Both the position numbers and the translations under genes were made by a program. The notes below the pieces were generated by a model, which had not been told where the DNA came from, ran no database searches, and was given only the letters and a program-made list of their open reading frames with translations. From Hahella ganghwensis DSM 17046 (GTDB lineage Bacteria; Pseudomonadota; Gammaproteobacteria; Pseudomonadales; Oleiphilaceae): 64,000 nt of DNA. This document shows, in pieces, positions 1 through 8,756 of this stretch; positions within the stretch are counted from its first letter, which is position 1; every line of letters begins with the position of its first letter. The stretch is from positions 62,001 to 126,000 of the forward strand of contig NZ_AQXX01000144.1 of NCBI RefSeq assembly GCF_000376785.1. The letters are read 5' to 3'.

Positions 1-787
1 TTTGCGATACATGAGTAACGCTACGGATTTCCGCCACAAAGTCGTAGGCGTCTCCGGGGAAATATGAGCGCGTGAACTCTACCGGAACTCCGTCATCAAG
101 CAAACCTAGACGTTCGATATATAGCACAGCACTGTCTACGGGAATTTCCAGCAACTGCGCGCGTTTCTCATCAATCGATATGGCACGTAACCGCTGCAGT
201 GCCTTAACCGGACGTATTCCGTTAACGGTGAGGGCATCATAAAGTGAGTGAGTCACCTCGAAAGGGTTGTCCAGAAAGCGTCTTGGAATGGTGGCGGTTT
301 CCAAAGCCATTGGCTTGTCATCTGCCAGTCGCAGGCGGTAAAAACGTACCACTTCATCTTCTGGCGTCAGCTGCAGCGCTCTCAGTTCATCTTCGTGAGG
401 CATTCCGACAGATCTGTCCAGCCAGCGGGAACCGGGCTTTTTGGAACGCTCCCGCATGATTTCAGAGAAGCTTTTAAGGTAATTCAGTGGTTGCTCAACC
501 CGGTCGGCAACAAAGGTGCCGGCCCCCTGACGCTGGGTAAGGATACCTTCCTCCACCAGGTCATCAATGGCGCGCCTGACCGTTACCCGGGAAACCCCCA
601 TGACGGAAGCGATCTCTCTTTCGGCGGGAACCACATCTCCTGGTCTGAGTACATCTTTCTCAACGGCTTCGCGAATTTTTCTCTGCAGTTGCAGATAAAG
701 CGGCGCCGTGTGACGGGAAAGGTCATCGGGTGTTCCGAATATCTGGCTGATATAGGGATGGATAATCTGTTGTTCAGGTTTATTCAT
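1..787 (-). CDS. GntR/HutC-family transcriptional regulator of amino-sugar use (partial, runs off left edge)
   Basis: The frame is open from an ATG at 785-787 leftward to the window edge, giving 262 codons with the C-terminus missing. Residues about 28-95 form a GntR winged helix (LYLQLQRKIREAV..., PAERE, GVSRVTVRRAIDDL, QRQGAGTFV). The remainder matches the HutC/UTRA ligand domain (SLYDAL near residue 190, then VLYIERLGL and PVEFTRSYF). UTRA domains of NagR, NagQ and DasR sense phosphorylated amino sugars. It is the last gene of the leftward ABC operon and lies near nagB, the kinase gene and nagA, so control of N-acetylglucosamine uptake and breakdown is the natural inference. An AGG lies close before the ATG. 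The effector and target sites are not proven; candidate operators are described in 5586-5772. Confidence 0.88.
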   Translation of the reverse strand, partial: MNKPEQQIIHPYISQIFGTPDDLSRHTAPLYLQLQRKIREAVEKDVLRPGDVVPAEREIASVMGVSRVTVRRAIDDLVEEGILTQRQGAGTFVADRVEQPLNYLKSFSEIMRERSKKPGSRWLDRSVGMPHEDELRALQLTPEDEVVRFYRLRLADDKPMALETATIPRRFLDNPFEVTHSLYDALTVNGIRPVKALQRLRAISIDEKRAQLLEIPVDSAVLYIERLGLLDDGVPVEFTRSYFPGDAYDFVAEIRSVTHVSQ

Positions 788-879
788 GGCCTGTTTTTAC
801 TATTGTCCCCATGTAAGGCTGGCTCTGCGTAAAGACACACTGGTCGTTTCAGCAGAACCCCACGTTGTCGTTTCACCTA

Positions 880-2025
880 TTATGCCTGACTTGCTGTCAC
901 GATCGCAGGATTATCTGCGGGAATTTCCGCGCTCCTGCGAATTCTGGGCAGCGCCTTGCCATCCATATTAAACACATGAACGGACTCGGGCGCAAAACTG
1001 GCCTGTAGTTTATCACCGACTTCCACTTCGGATTCACCTTCTCCGCGTACAACCACTTCTGTGCCGTCGGCCAGGCTCATGTAGATATAAGTGACTTCGC
1101 CCAGATGTTCCACCAGTTTTACGTCGCCAGATAACTGTCCGGGAAGATTTCGGCCCTCAAAAAGATGTTCAGGGCGTATTCCGACAGTGACTTTTGTGCC
1201 CTCCTGAATACCAGAGGTATCCACATGAGCCTGCACCTGTGTTCCATCTTCCAGAGTGATGGTGAGATATTCCGTTGCGGTCTTATCGACATGTCCTTCG
1301 ATGAAGTTCATTTTGGGGGAACCGATAAAGCCGGCAACAAATTTGGTCTGGGGATAACGATAGAGTTCCAGGGGAGAGCCACATTGCTCAACGCGTCCGG
1401 CATTCATTACCACAATTTTATCACCCAGAGTCATGGCTTCCACCTGATCATGGGTTACATAAATAATGGTAGCGCCCAGGTCTTTGTGGAGCTTGCCGAT
1501 TTCCACCCGGGTTTGAACGCGGAGTGCGGCGTCAAGGTTCGATAGAGGTTCGTCGAACAGAAACACGTTAGGATCACGGACAATGGCGCGACCGATGGCT
1601 ACACGTTGACGCTGTCCGCCTGAAAGCTCTCTTGGCAGACGATCCAGTAAGTGATCTATCTGCAGGATCTTGGCAGCCTGCTCTACTTTTTCCCGAACGG
1701 CTCTCTTGTTTTGACCGGCGATTTTGAGTCCGAAAGCCATGTTCTTGAACACTGACATGTGCGGGTAAAGGGCATAAGACTGGAATACCATGGCAATACC
1801 GCGCCGTGCCGGATCGAGGTGGTTGACGATCTTATTGTCGATAACCAGTTCTCCGGCGGTAATTTCCTCAAGTCCGGCGATCAGTCGGAGCAGTGTTGAT
1901 TTACCGCAACCGGAAGCGCCGACCAGCACAACAAACTCACCATGTTTGATATCCAGATCGATGCCGTGAAGGACGTCGACTTTGCCGTAGCTCTTTTTTA
2001 TATGATTCAGTTTTACGTCGGCCAT
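880..2025 (-). CDS. ABC transporter ATP-binding protein, sugar type (UgpC/MsiK-like)
   Basis: This 381-residue cytoplasmic ATPase would power sugar import. Walker A (GASGCGKST, about residues 36-44), the Q-loop, the LSGGQ signature and Walker B (FLFDEP) are all present. The C-terminal third has the TOBE/MOP-like fold typical of CUT1 importers (UgpC, MalK, MsiK), which can bind regulators or serve several importers. The start is supported by GAGGTGAAC just before the ATG. It is fourth in the leftward operon after a binding protein and two permeases, with a 133-bp gap upstream in which I see no gene. The substrate is inferred as an amino sugar or chitooligosaccharide only from the nag genes alongside. 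Confidence 0.95.
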   Translation of the reverse strand: MADVKLNHIKKSYGKVDVLHGIDLDIKHGEFVVLVGASGCGKSTLLRLIAGLEEITAGELVIDNKIVNHLDPARRGIAMVFQSYALYPHMSVFKNMAFGLKIAGQNKRAVREKVEQAAKILQIDHLLDRLPRELSGGQRQRVAIGRAIVRDPNVFLFDEPLSNLDAALRVQTRVEIGKLHKDLGATIIYVTHDQVEAMTLGDKIVVMNAGRVEQCGSPLELYRYPQTKFVAGFIGSPKMNFIEGHVDKTATEYLTITLEDGTQVQAHVDTSGIQEGTKVTVGIRPEHLFEGRNLPGQLSGDVKLVEHLGEVTYIYMSLADGTEVVVRGEGESEVEVGDKLQASFAPESVHVFNMDGKALPRIRRSAEIPADNPAIVTASQA

Positions 2026-2158
2026 TGTTCACCTCATTGTTCGACGTTGTGGCTCGCCGCGGCAATGGCGGCAAACCCAGTAGATCTTGTTTTGTCACCC
2101 GTTTTGACGGCTACACAAGTGACGTTCTGCAGGCAGGTTTGGGTGTTCATATCCGGGA

Positions 2159-3043
2159 TCATTTCACCGCCCCCGCAGTCAACCCTCTGATCAATTGCCG
2201 GGAAAAGACCAGATACAGGATCAGGACCGGAACAATGGCCAATGTCAGTGAAGACAATACAGCATTCCAGTCTGTGACAAATTGCCCGATGAACTGCTGA
2301 ACTCCCAGCGTAATCGTCTGGGTGGATTCGCTCGGTGCCAGAATTAATGGGAACCAGAGATCGTTCCAGATTGGGATCATGGTAAACACGGCAACTGTTG
2401 CGAGCGCCGGACGAATTAGCGGTAAAACGATCTGGAAGAAAATCTTGTACTCGCTGACATTATCGCAACGAGCTGCCTCTTTGAGCTCTTTGGGAATCGT
2501 CCGGATAAATTCCGACAAAATATAGACTGCCAAGGGGAGGCCCTGGGCAATATACACCAGCACCAGAGCGGCGAGAGTGTTCACCAGATGAAGATCGACC
2601 ATCAACTGCAGGATACTGACCGTACCCAGTCGGATGGGAATCATGATCCCCATGGCAAACAGAATGGCGATAAACAAATTACCCCGGAACTTATACTCTG
2701 TGAGCGCCCAGGCGGCCATGGCCCCGAAAAGCAACACGAAGAAGAGGGACAGCAGCGTGACGACCAAGCTGTTAAAGAAAAACACATCAAAGGTTGAGCG
2801 TTCCAGAACCTCGGTAAACCCTACCAGGGTAAAGGTAGATGCGTCCGGAAGCGCCAATGGATCATTGAATATGGCTTTTCTGGATTTAAAGGCATTGATC
2901 AGAATCACCAGGATCGGAAACAAGGCAATCACGGTATAGGTGATCAGTACCGCATGAACACTGAGCTTTTTCAGAATACCGGGGCGCAGGATGGCAGATT
3001 TCCAGTCCTGGCTCGGAGTAGCGATGGCTTCTTTGGCTAACAT
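2159..3043 (-). CDS. ABC sugar transporter permease, MalG type
   Basis: This inner-membrane permease of about 294 residues belongs to the CUT1 family. It has a first membrane segment at about residues 30-50 (VLITYTVIALFPILVILINAF), five more hydrophobic segments, and the EAA loop that contacts the ATPase (IPKELKEAARCDNVSEYKIFFQIVLPLIRPAL). The ORF could extend to 3091. The start at 3043 is preferred because GGAGGG precedes it and because the longer form would overlap the upstream permease. Spacing to that gene is 13 bp, which fits co-translation. It pairs with the MalF-type permease to form the channel. Confidence 0.93.
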   Translation of the reverse strand: MLAKEAIATPSQDWKSAILRPGILKKLSVHAVLITYTVIALFPILVILINAFKSRKAIFNDPLALPDASTFTLVGFTEVLERSTFDVFFFNSLVVTLLSLFFVLLFGAMAAWALTEYKFRGNLFIAILFAMGIMIPIRLGTVSILQLMVDLHLVNTLAALVLVYIAQGLPLAVYILSEFIRTIPKELKEAARCDNVSEYKIFFQIVLPLIRPALATVAVFTMIPIWNDLWFPLILAPSESTQTITLGVQQFIGQFVTDWNAVLSSLTLAIVPVLILYLVFSRQLIRGLTAGAVK

Positions 3044-3056
3044 GGAGACCCTCCGA

Positions 3057-4040
3057 TTACAGCTGGAAGCGCTGGATGCGCCGTTGAACAAAGAACAGAT
3101 AAACCATGACGCCTATCAGAATGATCAGGAACATCAATGTGGCGACAGCGGCTCCCATCGTGGGACTGCCCTGCTGGAGCTGGAAACCGAAGAACGTGCG
3201 ATAGAACAGTGTTCCCATAATGTCTGTGGAGAAGTTCGGGCCCGCCAGTGCGCCTTTCACAGCATAAATCAGTTCAAAGGCATTAAAGTTGGCCACAAAC
3301 GTCAGGATTGACACCATGCTGATAGTCGGCAGGAGCAAGGGGAGCTTGATATGCCAGAACACATGGCGGCTCTTGGCGCCGTCAACCACGGCAGCATCTG
3401 TAAGATCTTCTGGAATATTCAGTAATGCGGCATAGATCAGCATCATTGGAATACCCACAAACTGCCAGACAGAAATCAGAGAAAGAGTAATCAGCGCGGT
3501 ACTTTCTTTGCCCAGCCAGGCATCAAAATAGTTACCCAGGCCAATGTTGTACATGAAGTCTTCGCTGATTCCCCAGAGCGGGCTGAGCAACAATTGCCAT
3601 ACGAAACCGATGATCACGACAGATAGCATGGTCGGCATGAAAATCAGTGTCCGATAAGTGCCGCTCAGGCGTAACTTTGGTGAACTCAGCAGCATGGCAA
3701 GCAAGAGGCCGATAGGGTTTTGCAGTGCCATGTGGATGGCAAAGAAGATCAGGTTGTTTTTCAACGCATTCCAGAATGGCTCTGACCAGAACTCGTTTAG
3801 CAACAGGTTACTGTAGTTCTGCAGACCGACGAAAAACTTGGCGCCGGTCTCATCTTCACTGAATAGTCCCAGTCGCAGAGTATCCAGCAATGGATACACA
3901 CTGATCGCGACATAAATCAACAATGCCGGTCCCAGGAAAAAAACAATATGCCAGGGAAATGGCTTGGAAACTTTGGTTAGCGGGCCATTGTCGGCCTGCG
4001 GTTGAATCTGACTCATAGTGTCGCTCGCGGTTGGTTTCAT
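3057..4040 (-). CDS. ABC sugar transporter permease, MalF type
   Basis: This 327-residue integral membrane protein has a hydrophilic N-terminus of about 30 residues and then six predicted membrane segments. The EAA loop appears near residues 205-235 (NIPEDLTDAAVVDGAKSRHVFWHIKLPLLLPTI). It is the partner of the MalG-type permease encoded immediately downstream. A 219-bp gap with a strong stem-loop separates it from the binding-protein gene, an arrangement often seen where the binding protein must be made in excess. The assignment to amino-sugar uptake is contextual. Confidence 0.93.
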   Translation of the reverse strand: MKPTASDTMSQIQPQADNGPLTKVSKPFPWHIVFFLGPALLIYVAISVYPLLDTLRLGLFSEDETGAKFFVGLQNYSNLLLNEFWSEPFWNALKNNLIFFAIHMALQNPIGLLLAMLLSSPKLRLSGTYRTLIFMPTMLSVVIIGFVWQLLLSPLWGISEDFMYNIGLGNYFDAWLGKESTALITLSLISVWQFVGIPMMLIYAALLNIPEDLTDAAVVDGAKSRHVFWHIKLPLLLPTISMVSILTFVANFNAFELIYAVKGALAGPNFSTDIMGTLFYRTFFGFQLQQGSPTMGAAVATLMFLIILIGVMVYLFFVQRRIQRFQL

Positions 4041-4207
4041 AAGCGCCTGCGGCTTAATTTTCTAACATGAGCTGTTTGAAAATCTGTTTTACTGCTTAGC
4101 ACCTGTCCTGTTCTGCTCACGGGCAAGCTGAACCTGGCCGATTCTATGACGATAATGACGTAATGACAGGCTCATAACCATAACAGATGGGTGTTGAAGA
4201 GTGATTA

Positions 4208-4241
4208 TCAGGGCCGGGGAATTCCAATAACCCGACCCTGA
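4208..4241 (-). terminator. Stem-loop between binding-protein and permease genes
   Basis: On the minus strand an 11-bp stem (TCAGGGTCGGG pairing with CCCGGCCCTGA, one G-U pair) closes a 12-base loop 19 bases after the binding-protein stop. No T-run follows, so it is more likely an attenuator or an mRNA-stabilising hairpin than a full terminator. It would allow more binding protein than permease to be made. Confidence 0.6.
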
Positions 4242-4259
4242 ATCAGCTTCCGGGCAGTA

Positions 4260-5534
4260 TTATTGATGCGGCGGATACCAGGCTTTCAGGCCGGATTCCA
4301 CTTCTTTACCTGCATCAGCCGGGTCCATAGTGCCGTTGAGCACCTGAACGGACACGTTCCACAGTTGGTTCTCCATGTTGGGAGTACCACGTGACAGGAT
4401 CTGGTAGGAATTACGAATCGTTTGTTCGCACTGGTTTCTCCAGCTCAGGAACTCCTTGGCAACCGGGTCCTTGATGCTGACTTTGTGATTGGCCAATGGG
4501 AAGAAACCGGGGAGGGAGTTGGCATAAAGCTCGGCGAACTCGGGTCCTGCCATCCAGTTCAGGAAAGTACGTGCGGATTCTTTTTGACTGGATGCGGCGT
4601 TGAGACCGATGCCGATATCAGTATGATCGCTGATATAACAGGTTTTCTGTCCATCCGGTGTGGGTGGAGGGAAAGCGCCGAATTCAAACTCTGCCTGGTC
4701 GTTAAAGGTCGTTATATCCCAGGAACCTGCCGGATAGATGGCTCCGCGCCCCAAAGTGAACAGGTTTTGTGAGTCGGCATATTTTTGCGCCTGGTAGCCG
4801 CGTCCCATGAAAGGACCCCACTTGGCCATATGTTCCCAGACCTGGACATATTCAGGATCAGTCAGTTTCGCGTCACCGCTGATCAACGCTGCACGACCGT
4901 CTTCGCCTTTCCAGTAATTGGGGCCTACATTCTGGAAGCCCATAGTGGCTGCTTCCCATTGATCCGCTGTGCCCATAACCAGAGGTACATAGCGGGAATT
5001 TTCCTTGATATTTTCCAGGACTTTGAAAAATTCAGTCTCAGTCTTGGGGACGGATAGGCCCAAATCCTTGAAAATTTCTTTGTTGTAGATAAAGCCATGA
5101 ATTACAGAAGCCATTGGCAGACAGAAAACGTCATCGCCCTCGTCGGTAGACCAGGCTGTTTTCGCAACGGCCGGGAAGTTGTTCATTCCCTCAAGTTCGT
5201 TGAGCTTTTCCAGGTTGCCCTTTTTGTAGAGGGCCAGGGAGGTGTCGAAAGGACGGCAGGTAATCAGATCGCCTGCGGTGCCAGCCTGAAGTTTTGCCTG
5301 CAGGGCTGAGTTATAGTCGGCGGGAGGAGTCGGGGAAAATACGACATTAATATCGGGGTGTTGCTTGTTGAAAGCGGGGATAATGACATCATTCCAGATC
5401 TTTGCATCGTCGTTCCGCCAGCTTTCGATCACTAGTTTATCTGCAGCACCAGACATTGGTGAAGCGAAGATTGTTGCGACGAGCCCCAGTTTGGTGAGCC
5501 GGCTCAAATGGTTTTTTATCGTACTTATACACAT
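4260..5534 (-). CDS. ABC transporter extracellular solute-binding protein (amino-sugar type)
   Basis: The protein has 424 residues with a Sec signal peptide ending at about residue 31 (cut after the SGA region). It belongs to the family-1 solute-binding proteins (ITCRPFDTSLALYKKGNLEKL, SVIHGFIYNKEIFKDLGLSVP, GRGAIYPAGSWDI, FLNWMAGPEFAELYANSLPGFFPL). In the periplasm it would capture the sugar and hand it to the two permeases. The start is supported by GGGAGA 9-10 bases before the ATG. It is the first gene of the leftward operon, facing nagB across a 319-bp shared control region. Confidence 0.93.
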   Translation of the reverse strand: MCISTIKNHLSRLTKLGLVATIFASPMSGAADKLVIESWRNDDAKIWNDVIIPAFNKQHPDINVVFSPTPPADYNSALQAKLQAGTAGDLITCRPFDTSLALYKKGNLEKLNELEGMNNFPAVAKTAWSTDEGDDVFCLPMASVIHGFIYNKEIFKDLGLSVPKTETEFFKVLENIKENSRYVPLVMGTADQWEAATMGFQNVGPNYWKGEDGRAALISGDAKLTDPEYVQVWEHMAKWGPFMGRGYQAQKYADSQNLFTLGRGAIYPAGSWDITTFNDQAEFEFGAFPPPTPDGQKTCYISDHTDIGIGLNAASSQKESARTFLNWMAGPEFAELYANSLPGFFPLANHKVSIKDPVAKEFLSWRNQCEQTIRNSYQILSRGTPNMENQLWNVSVQVLNGTMDPADAGKEVESGLKAWYPPHQ

Positions 5535-5853
5535 CTTTTTGTTCTCCCATCAAGATGATCCAGGACATAAGACATCTCTTAGCTCAATACCAGACAGTTA
5601 ATGGTATTTCTATTTTTGTAATACCAATATAAACCCAATGGTTTGTTTCAAGCAAGTGCTTTTTGGTCGTATTTTGCCCGTTTTCATCGGTTTTTGAGAT
5701 AAAGTGATGTGGTCTGGGGTTGGAATCGAGAGGTTTTTACACTATTATCTCTATAGGTATTTAAATGGTATTGTCGGTGTGTACAGCTTAAGACCACTTT
5801 TGGCCGTTTTGGGTTGAAGTGGAGGAGGGTAATTCACCGGACAGGAGAGGAAT
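5535..5853. promoter_or_regulatory. Divergent control region between the sugar ABC operon and nagB
   Basis: No gene is visible in these 319 bases. The region carries repeated 7-mers. AATACCA occurs at 5586-5592 and 5620-5626. TGGTATT occurs at 5602-5608 and 5766-5772, and AGGTATT at 5755-5761. TGGTATT (5602) and AATACCA (5620) form an inverted repeat with an 11-base spacer. The sites at 5755 and 5766 are direct repeats one helical turn apart. They are plausible operators for the GntR regulator encoded at the left edge, one cluster near each gene start. Confidence 0.55.
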
Positions 5854-6639
5854 ATGCGTGTCATTATTGCTGAAAACGCAGACAATGTCGCTTTTTACGG
5901 GGCGCAGCAGTGTGTTCACCAGCTTCAGTCTAAACCGGAATCTGTCCTCGGATTGGCGACAGGCAGTACACCAATCGCACTCTATGAACAGTTGATTCAA
6001 CAATGCCGAGAGGGAAAGATCAGCTTTGCCGGTGTGTGGACCTTTAATCTCGATGAATATATCGGTATTGATGAACAACATCCCCAAAGTTATCGGAGTT
6101 TTATGCAGGAACATCTCTTCGATCATGTTGATATTGAACGTGAGAACACCCACATCCCGAAGGGGATGTTGGATCCAGAGGAGGAATCCCGCGAATATGA
6201 AGCTAAAATAACATCAGCCGGCGGCATTGATTTGCAGATCCTCGGAGTAGGACGCAACGGACATATCGGATTTAATGAACCTACCTCAAGTCTGGGGTCT
6301 CGTACCAGGGTCAAGACATTGGCACCTGATACTATCAGGGACAACAGCCGCTTTTTCAGCTCGGATGAAGAGCAGCCTCACTTGGCCATCACTATGGGTA
6401 TCGGCACGATCATGGAAGCCCGGAAGATTATTCTTCTGGCTGCAGGAGAGAACAAGGCCGATGCCGTAAAGGCGTTGGTCGAAGGTCCGATGACGGCAAT
6501 GCAGCCGGCTTCTGTGTTGCAGATGCATACGAATGCCTTGGTCATTGTTGATAAAGCGGCGGCACAGAAATTGGAAATGATTGAATATTATCAGTGGGTG
6601 CAGCAGGAGACGTTGCGTCTGCAAGGAGCTGATTGTTGA
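5854..6639 (+). CDS. nagB: Glucosamine-6-phosphate deaminase
   Basis: NagB converts glucosamine-6-phosphate to fructose-6-phosphate and ammonia, the last committed step of amino-sugar breakdown. The 261-residue protein is close to the E. coli enzyme in length. It shows the phosphate-binding LATGSTPIALYEQL, the catalytic NLDEYIGIDEQHPQSYRSFM and GVGRNGHIGFNEP. The C-terminal allosteric segment is present. GGAGAGGAAT precedes the ATG. It is first in an operon with a kinase gene and nagA, overlapping the kinase gene by 4 bases. Confidence 0.97.
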   Translation: MRVIIAENADNVAFYGAQQCVHQLQSKPESVLGLATGSTPIALYEQLIQQCREGKISFAGVWTFNLDEYIGIDEQHPQSYRSFMQEHLFDHVDIERENTHIPKGMLDPEEESREYEAKITSAGGIDLQILGVGRNGHIGFNEPTSSLGSRTRVKTLAPDTIRDNSRFFSSDEEQPHLAITMGIGTIMEARKIILLAAGENKADAVKALVEGPMTAMQPASVLQMHTNALVIVDKAAAQKLEMIEYYQWVQQETLRLQGADC

Positions 6640-7514
6640 GTTCAGAAGTCTATTATCTGGGAGTCGATGGTGGCGGTACTTCCTGTCGTGCCCGTCTCTG
6701 TGATGCCTCCGGAAATGTATTAGGGGAAGGTACGGCAGGTAGTGCCAATCCCCGGTTAGGGCTGGAATACGCTTATGCCAATATCCTCGCAGCGACCTAT
6801 TCAGCATTAGCCGTAGCAGGGGTCGACAGATCTATTCTCTCATCGACTTATGCCGGTTTGGGATTGGCGGGTGTCGCTCAGCACAAAGAGTACGAGCTGG
6901 TGATGAGTCATCCTCATCCATTTGCGGATATTGCGTTGGTGACGGACGCACATACGGCCTGTCTGGGTGCCTTTGGCGGTGAAGATGGCGCGATACTAAT
7001 TATGGGGACCGGCTCCTGTGGTGTGGCCTATGTCAATGGCGAGTTTCATATCGTTGGTGGATGGGGGTTCCCGGTTTCAGATACCGGCAGTGGCGCGACG
7101 CTGGGGCTGTTGGTGCTGCGCCATTCCCTGCTAGCTTTTGAAGGAATGGCTGAAGCCTCTCCCATGACGAGGGATATCATGGAAACCTTTTCCAACCAGC
7201 AGCAGAATCTTGTGGCATGGATGGATCAGGCCAAGCCCCGGGATTACGCAAGTTTTGCCCCCAGGGTTTTTCAGCATGCGGATAAGGGTGATCCAGTAGC
7301 TTGCCAACTTCTCACCAGGTTGGCGGAAGAAGCGGCAGTGATGTTACGCAGGCTGCTGGAGCTGGGAGCTCCGAAGTTATGTGTGATGGGAGGGTTGAGC
7401 CAGGTAATAGAGCCTTGGCTACCTGAGGATGTAACCTCGCTAACAGAGGTGCCAGTGGGCGATGCCATGGATGGTGCCATTCGATTGATCAAACAAAGAC
7501 AGGAGGCAGCCTGA
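6636..7514 (+). CDS. BadF/BadG/BcrA/BcrD-family N-acetylglucosamine kinase
   Basis: This is an ASKHA-fold kinase of about 292 residues. The phosphate-1 loop (YLGVDGGGTSCRARLCD) is at the N-terminus, GTGSCGVAYVNGEFHIVGGWG lies in the middle, and an adenosine-site GGLSQ follows near residue 252. Sitting between nagB and nagA, it most likely phosphorylates N-acetylglucosamine (or glucosamine) brought in by the ABC importer, because ABC uptake does not phosphorylate its cargo. No ATG is available. TTG codons lie at 6633 and 6636; the second has better spacing to GGAG (7 bases) and gives a TTGA overlap with the nagB stop. Confidence 0.88.
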   Translation: MSSEVYYLGVDGGGTSCRARLCDASGNVLGEGTAGSANPRLGLEYAYANILAATYSALAVAGVDRSILSSTYAGLGLAGVAQHKEYELVMSHPHPFADIALVTDAHTACLGAFGGEDGAILIMGTGSCGVAYVNGEFHIVGGWGFPVSDTGSGATLGLLVLRHSLLAFEGMAEASPMTRDIMETFSNQQQNLVAWMDQAKPRDYASFAPRVFQHADKGDPVACQLLTRLAEEAAVMLRRLLELGAPKLCVMGGLSQVIEPWLPEDVTSLTEVPVGDAMDGAIRLIKQRQEAA

Positions 7515-8647
7515 TGGCTTATGCCTTGACTGAAGGCCGGATTTTCACAGGTGATGAAGTCCTATCCGGTCATGCGGTAATTGTAGACAACGGACTCGTG
7601 CAGTCTGTTGTGCCGGTAGATCAGTTGCCTTCGGGCATTGATATGGTCGCGCTGAATGGAAATCTGCTCGCCCCCGGTTTTATCGATGTACAGGTGAATG
7701 GCGGGGGAGGCGCATTATTGAATGATGAACCTTCGCCCATCACAATTAACACCATTGGCGAGGCTCATCGTCATTTTGGTACTACCGGTTTTCTGCCGAC
7801 GTTAATTACTGATACCCGTGACACGATGGTAGCTGCCATAGAGGCTGTACGAGAAGCTCTCAGGCAGAAAGTGCCTGGCGTCAGAGGGATACATCTGGAA
7901 GGTCCGTACCTGAATACTTCCCGAAAGGGGGTTCACCGCAAGGAAGTGATTCGCGAACCCGAGCAGGATGCTATAGACCTGCTGTGTTCTCTGGGGACTG
8001 AAGGTATTACCCTGGTGACACTGGCACCTGAAAGAGTTCCGCCTGGGTTTATCAGAGAGCTTCGTCGTCGTGGGGTTCTGGTCTCGCTTGGGCACACAGA
8101 AGCTTCCTATGATCAGGTATTGCAGGCCCTGGAAGAGGGGGCTACGTGCTTTACTCATCTCTATAATGCCATGTCTCCACTTAATCATCGTGATCCGGGG
8201 GCGGTTGGTGCTGCTTTGGATGACCCCGGCAGCTGGTGCGGCATCATTGCGGACGGCCATCATGTGCATCCCGCCAGCCTGCGGATCGCTTTCCGGGCCA
8301 AGGCAAAGGGCAAGATGATGCTGGTGACTGATGCCATGCATACAGTGGGAATCGATGGAGACCGGTTTGAATTGCAAGGTCGTTCTCTGGTTCGCCGGGA
8401 CGGATTGCTGGCCACGGAAGACGGCGTACTGGCCGGCTCAGATCTGGATATGGCGACAGCCGTCAGGTATTGCGTAAATCATGCGAATACTGAAGTGGAA
8501 GAGACCTTGAGAATGGCATCGCTGTATCCGGCAACTTTTCTTGGGATTGATCAAACATATGGCCGTATTGCTCCAGGGTACAGTGCCGATATGGTTTTGC
8601 TGGATAAAGATTTTAACGTTAGAAGCAGTTGGGTGAGCGGTAGCTGA
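7514..8647 (+). CDS. nagA: N-acetylglucosamine-6-phosphate deacetylase
   Basis: NagA removes acetate from N-acetylglucosamine-6-phosphate to give glucosamine-6-phosphate for NagB. The 377-residue amidohydrolase has LLAPGFIDVQVNGGGG (the HxxxH-like start of the barrel is QVNG here, as in NagA), GIHLEGPYLN, VSLGHTEASYDQ, HLYNAMSPLNHRDPG and the catalytic-Asp motif LVTDAMH. It overlaps the kinase stop by one base (ATG at 7514), and a strong AGGAGG sits 7 bases before it. With the kinase and NagB it completes the route from N-acetylglucosamine to fructose-6-phosphate. Confidence 0.96.
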   Translation: MAYALTEGRIFTGDEVLSGHAVIVDNGLVQSVVPVDQLPSGIDMVALNGNLLAPGFIDVQVNGGGGALLNDEPSPITINTIGEAHRHFGTTGFLPTLITDTRDTMVAAIEAVREALRQKVPGVRGIHLEGPYLNTSRKGVHRKEVIREPEQDAIDLLCSLGTEGITLVTLAPERVPPGFIRELRRRGVLVSLGHTEASYDQVLQALEEGATCFTHLYNAMSPLNHRDPGAVGAALDDPGSWCGIIADGHHVHPASLRIAFRAKAKGKMMLVTDAMHTVGIDGDRFELQGRSLVRRDGLLATEDGVLAGSDLDMATAVRYCVNHANTEVEETLRMASLYPATFLGIDQTYGRIAPGYSADMVLLDKDFNVRSSWVSGS

Positions 8648-8711
8648 TTTCATCAGTGTTGCCTACCTTTGCTACCAGCCATTAGAGCTGAGCGCGCGAT
8701 TGACCAAGATA

Positions 8712-8748
8712 TGTTGACGTTTCACGAGTGTTTTATGAAACGTCAACA
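8712..8748. terminator. Perfect 13-bp stem-loop between nagA and the convergent S41 gene
   Basis: TGTTGACGTTTCA (8712-8724) is perfectly complementary to TGAAACGTCAACA (8736-8748) around an 11-base loop. It lies 64 bases after nagA and 8 bases after the convergent peptidase stop. Neither strand has a good T-run, so it may be a weak or bidirectional terminator or a 3'-end stabiliser. Confidence 0.6.
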
Positions 8749-8756
8749 CTTCTAGA

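Noticed and set aside
248-832. 194-codon plus-strand frame at the left edge
   Set aside because: It is the reverse-strand shadow of the GntR regulator gene, whose HTH and UTRA motifs are clear on the minus strand.
7802-8377. 191-codon minus-strand frame inside nagA
   Set aside because: The nagA motifs fill the plus strand here; the opposite frame has no recognisable protein character.
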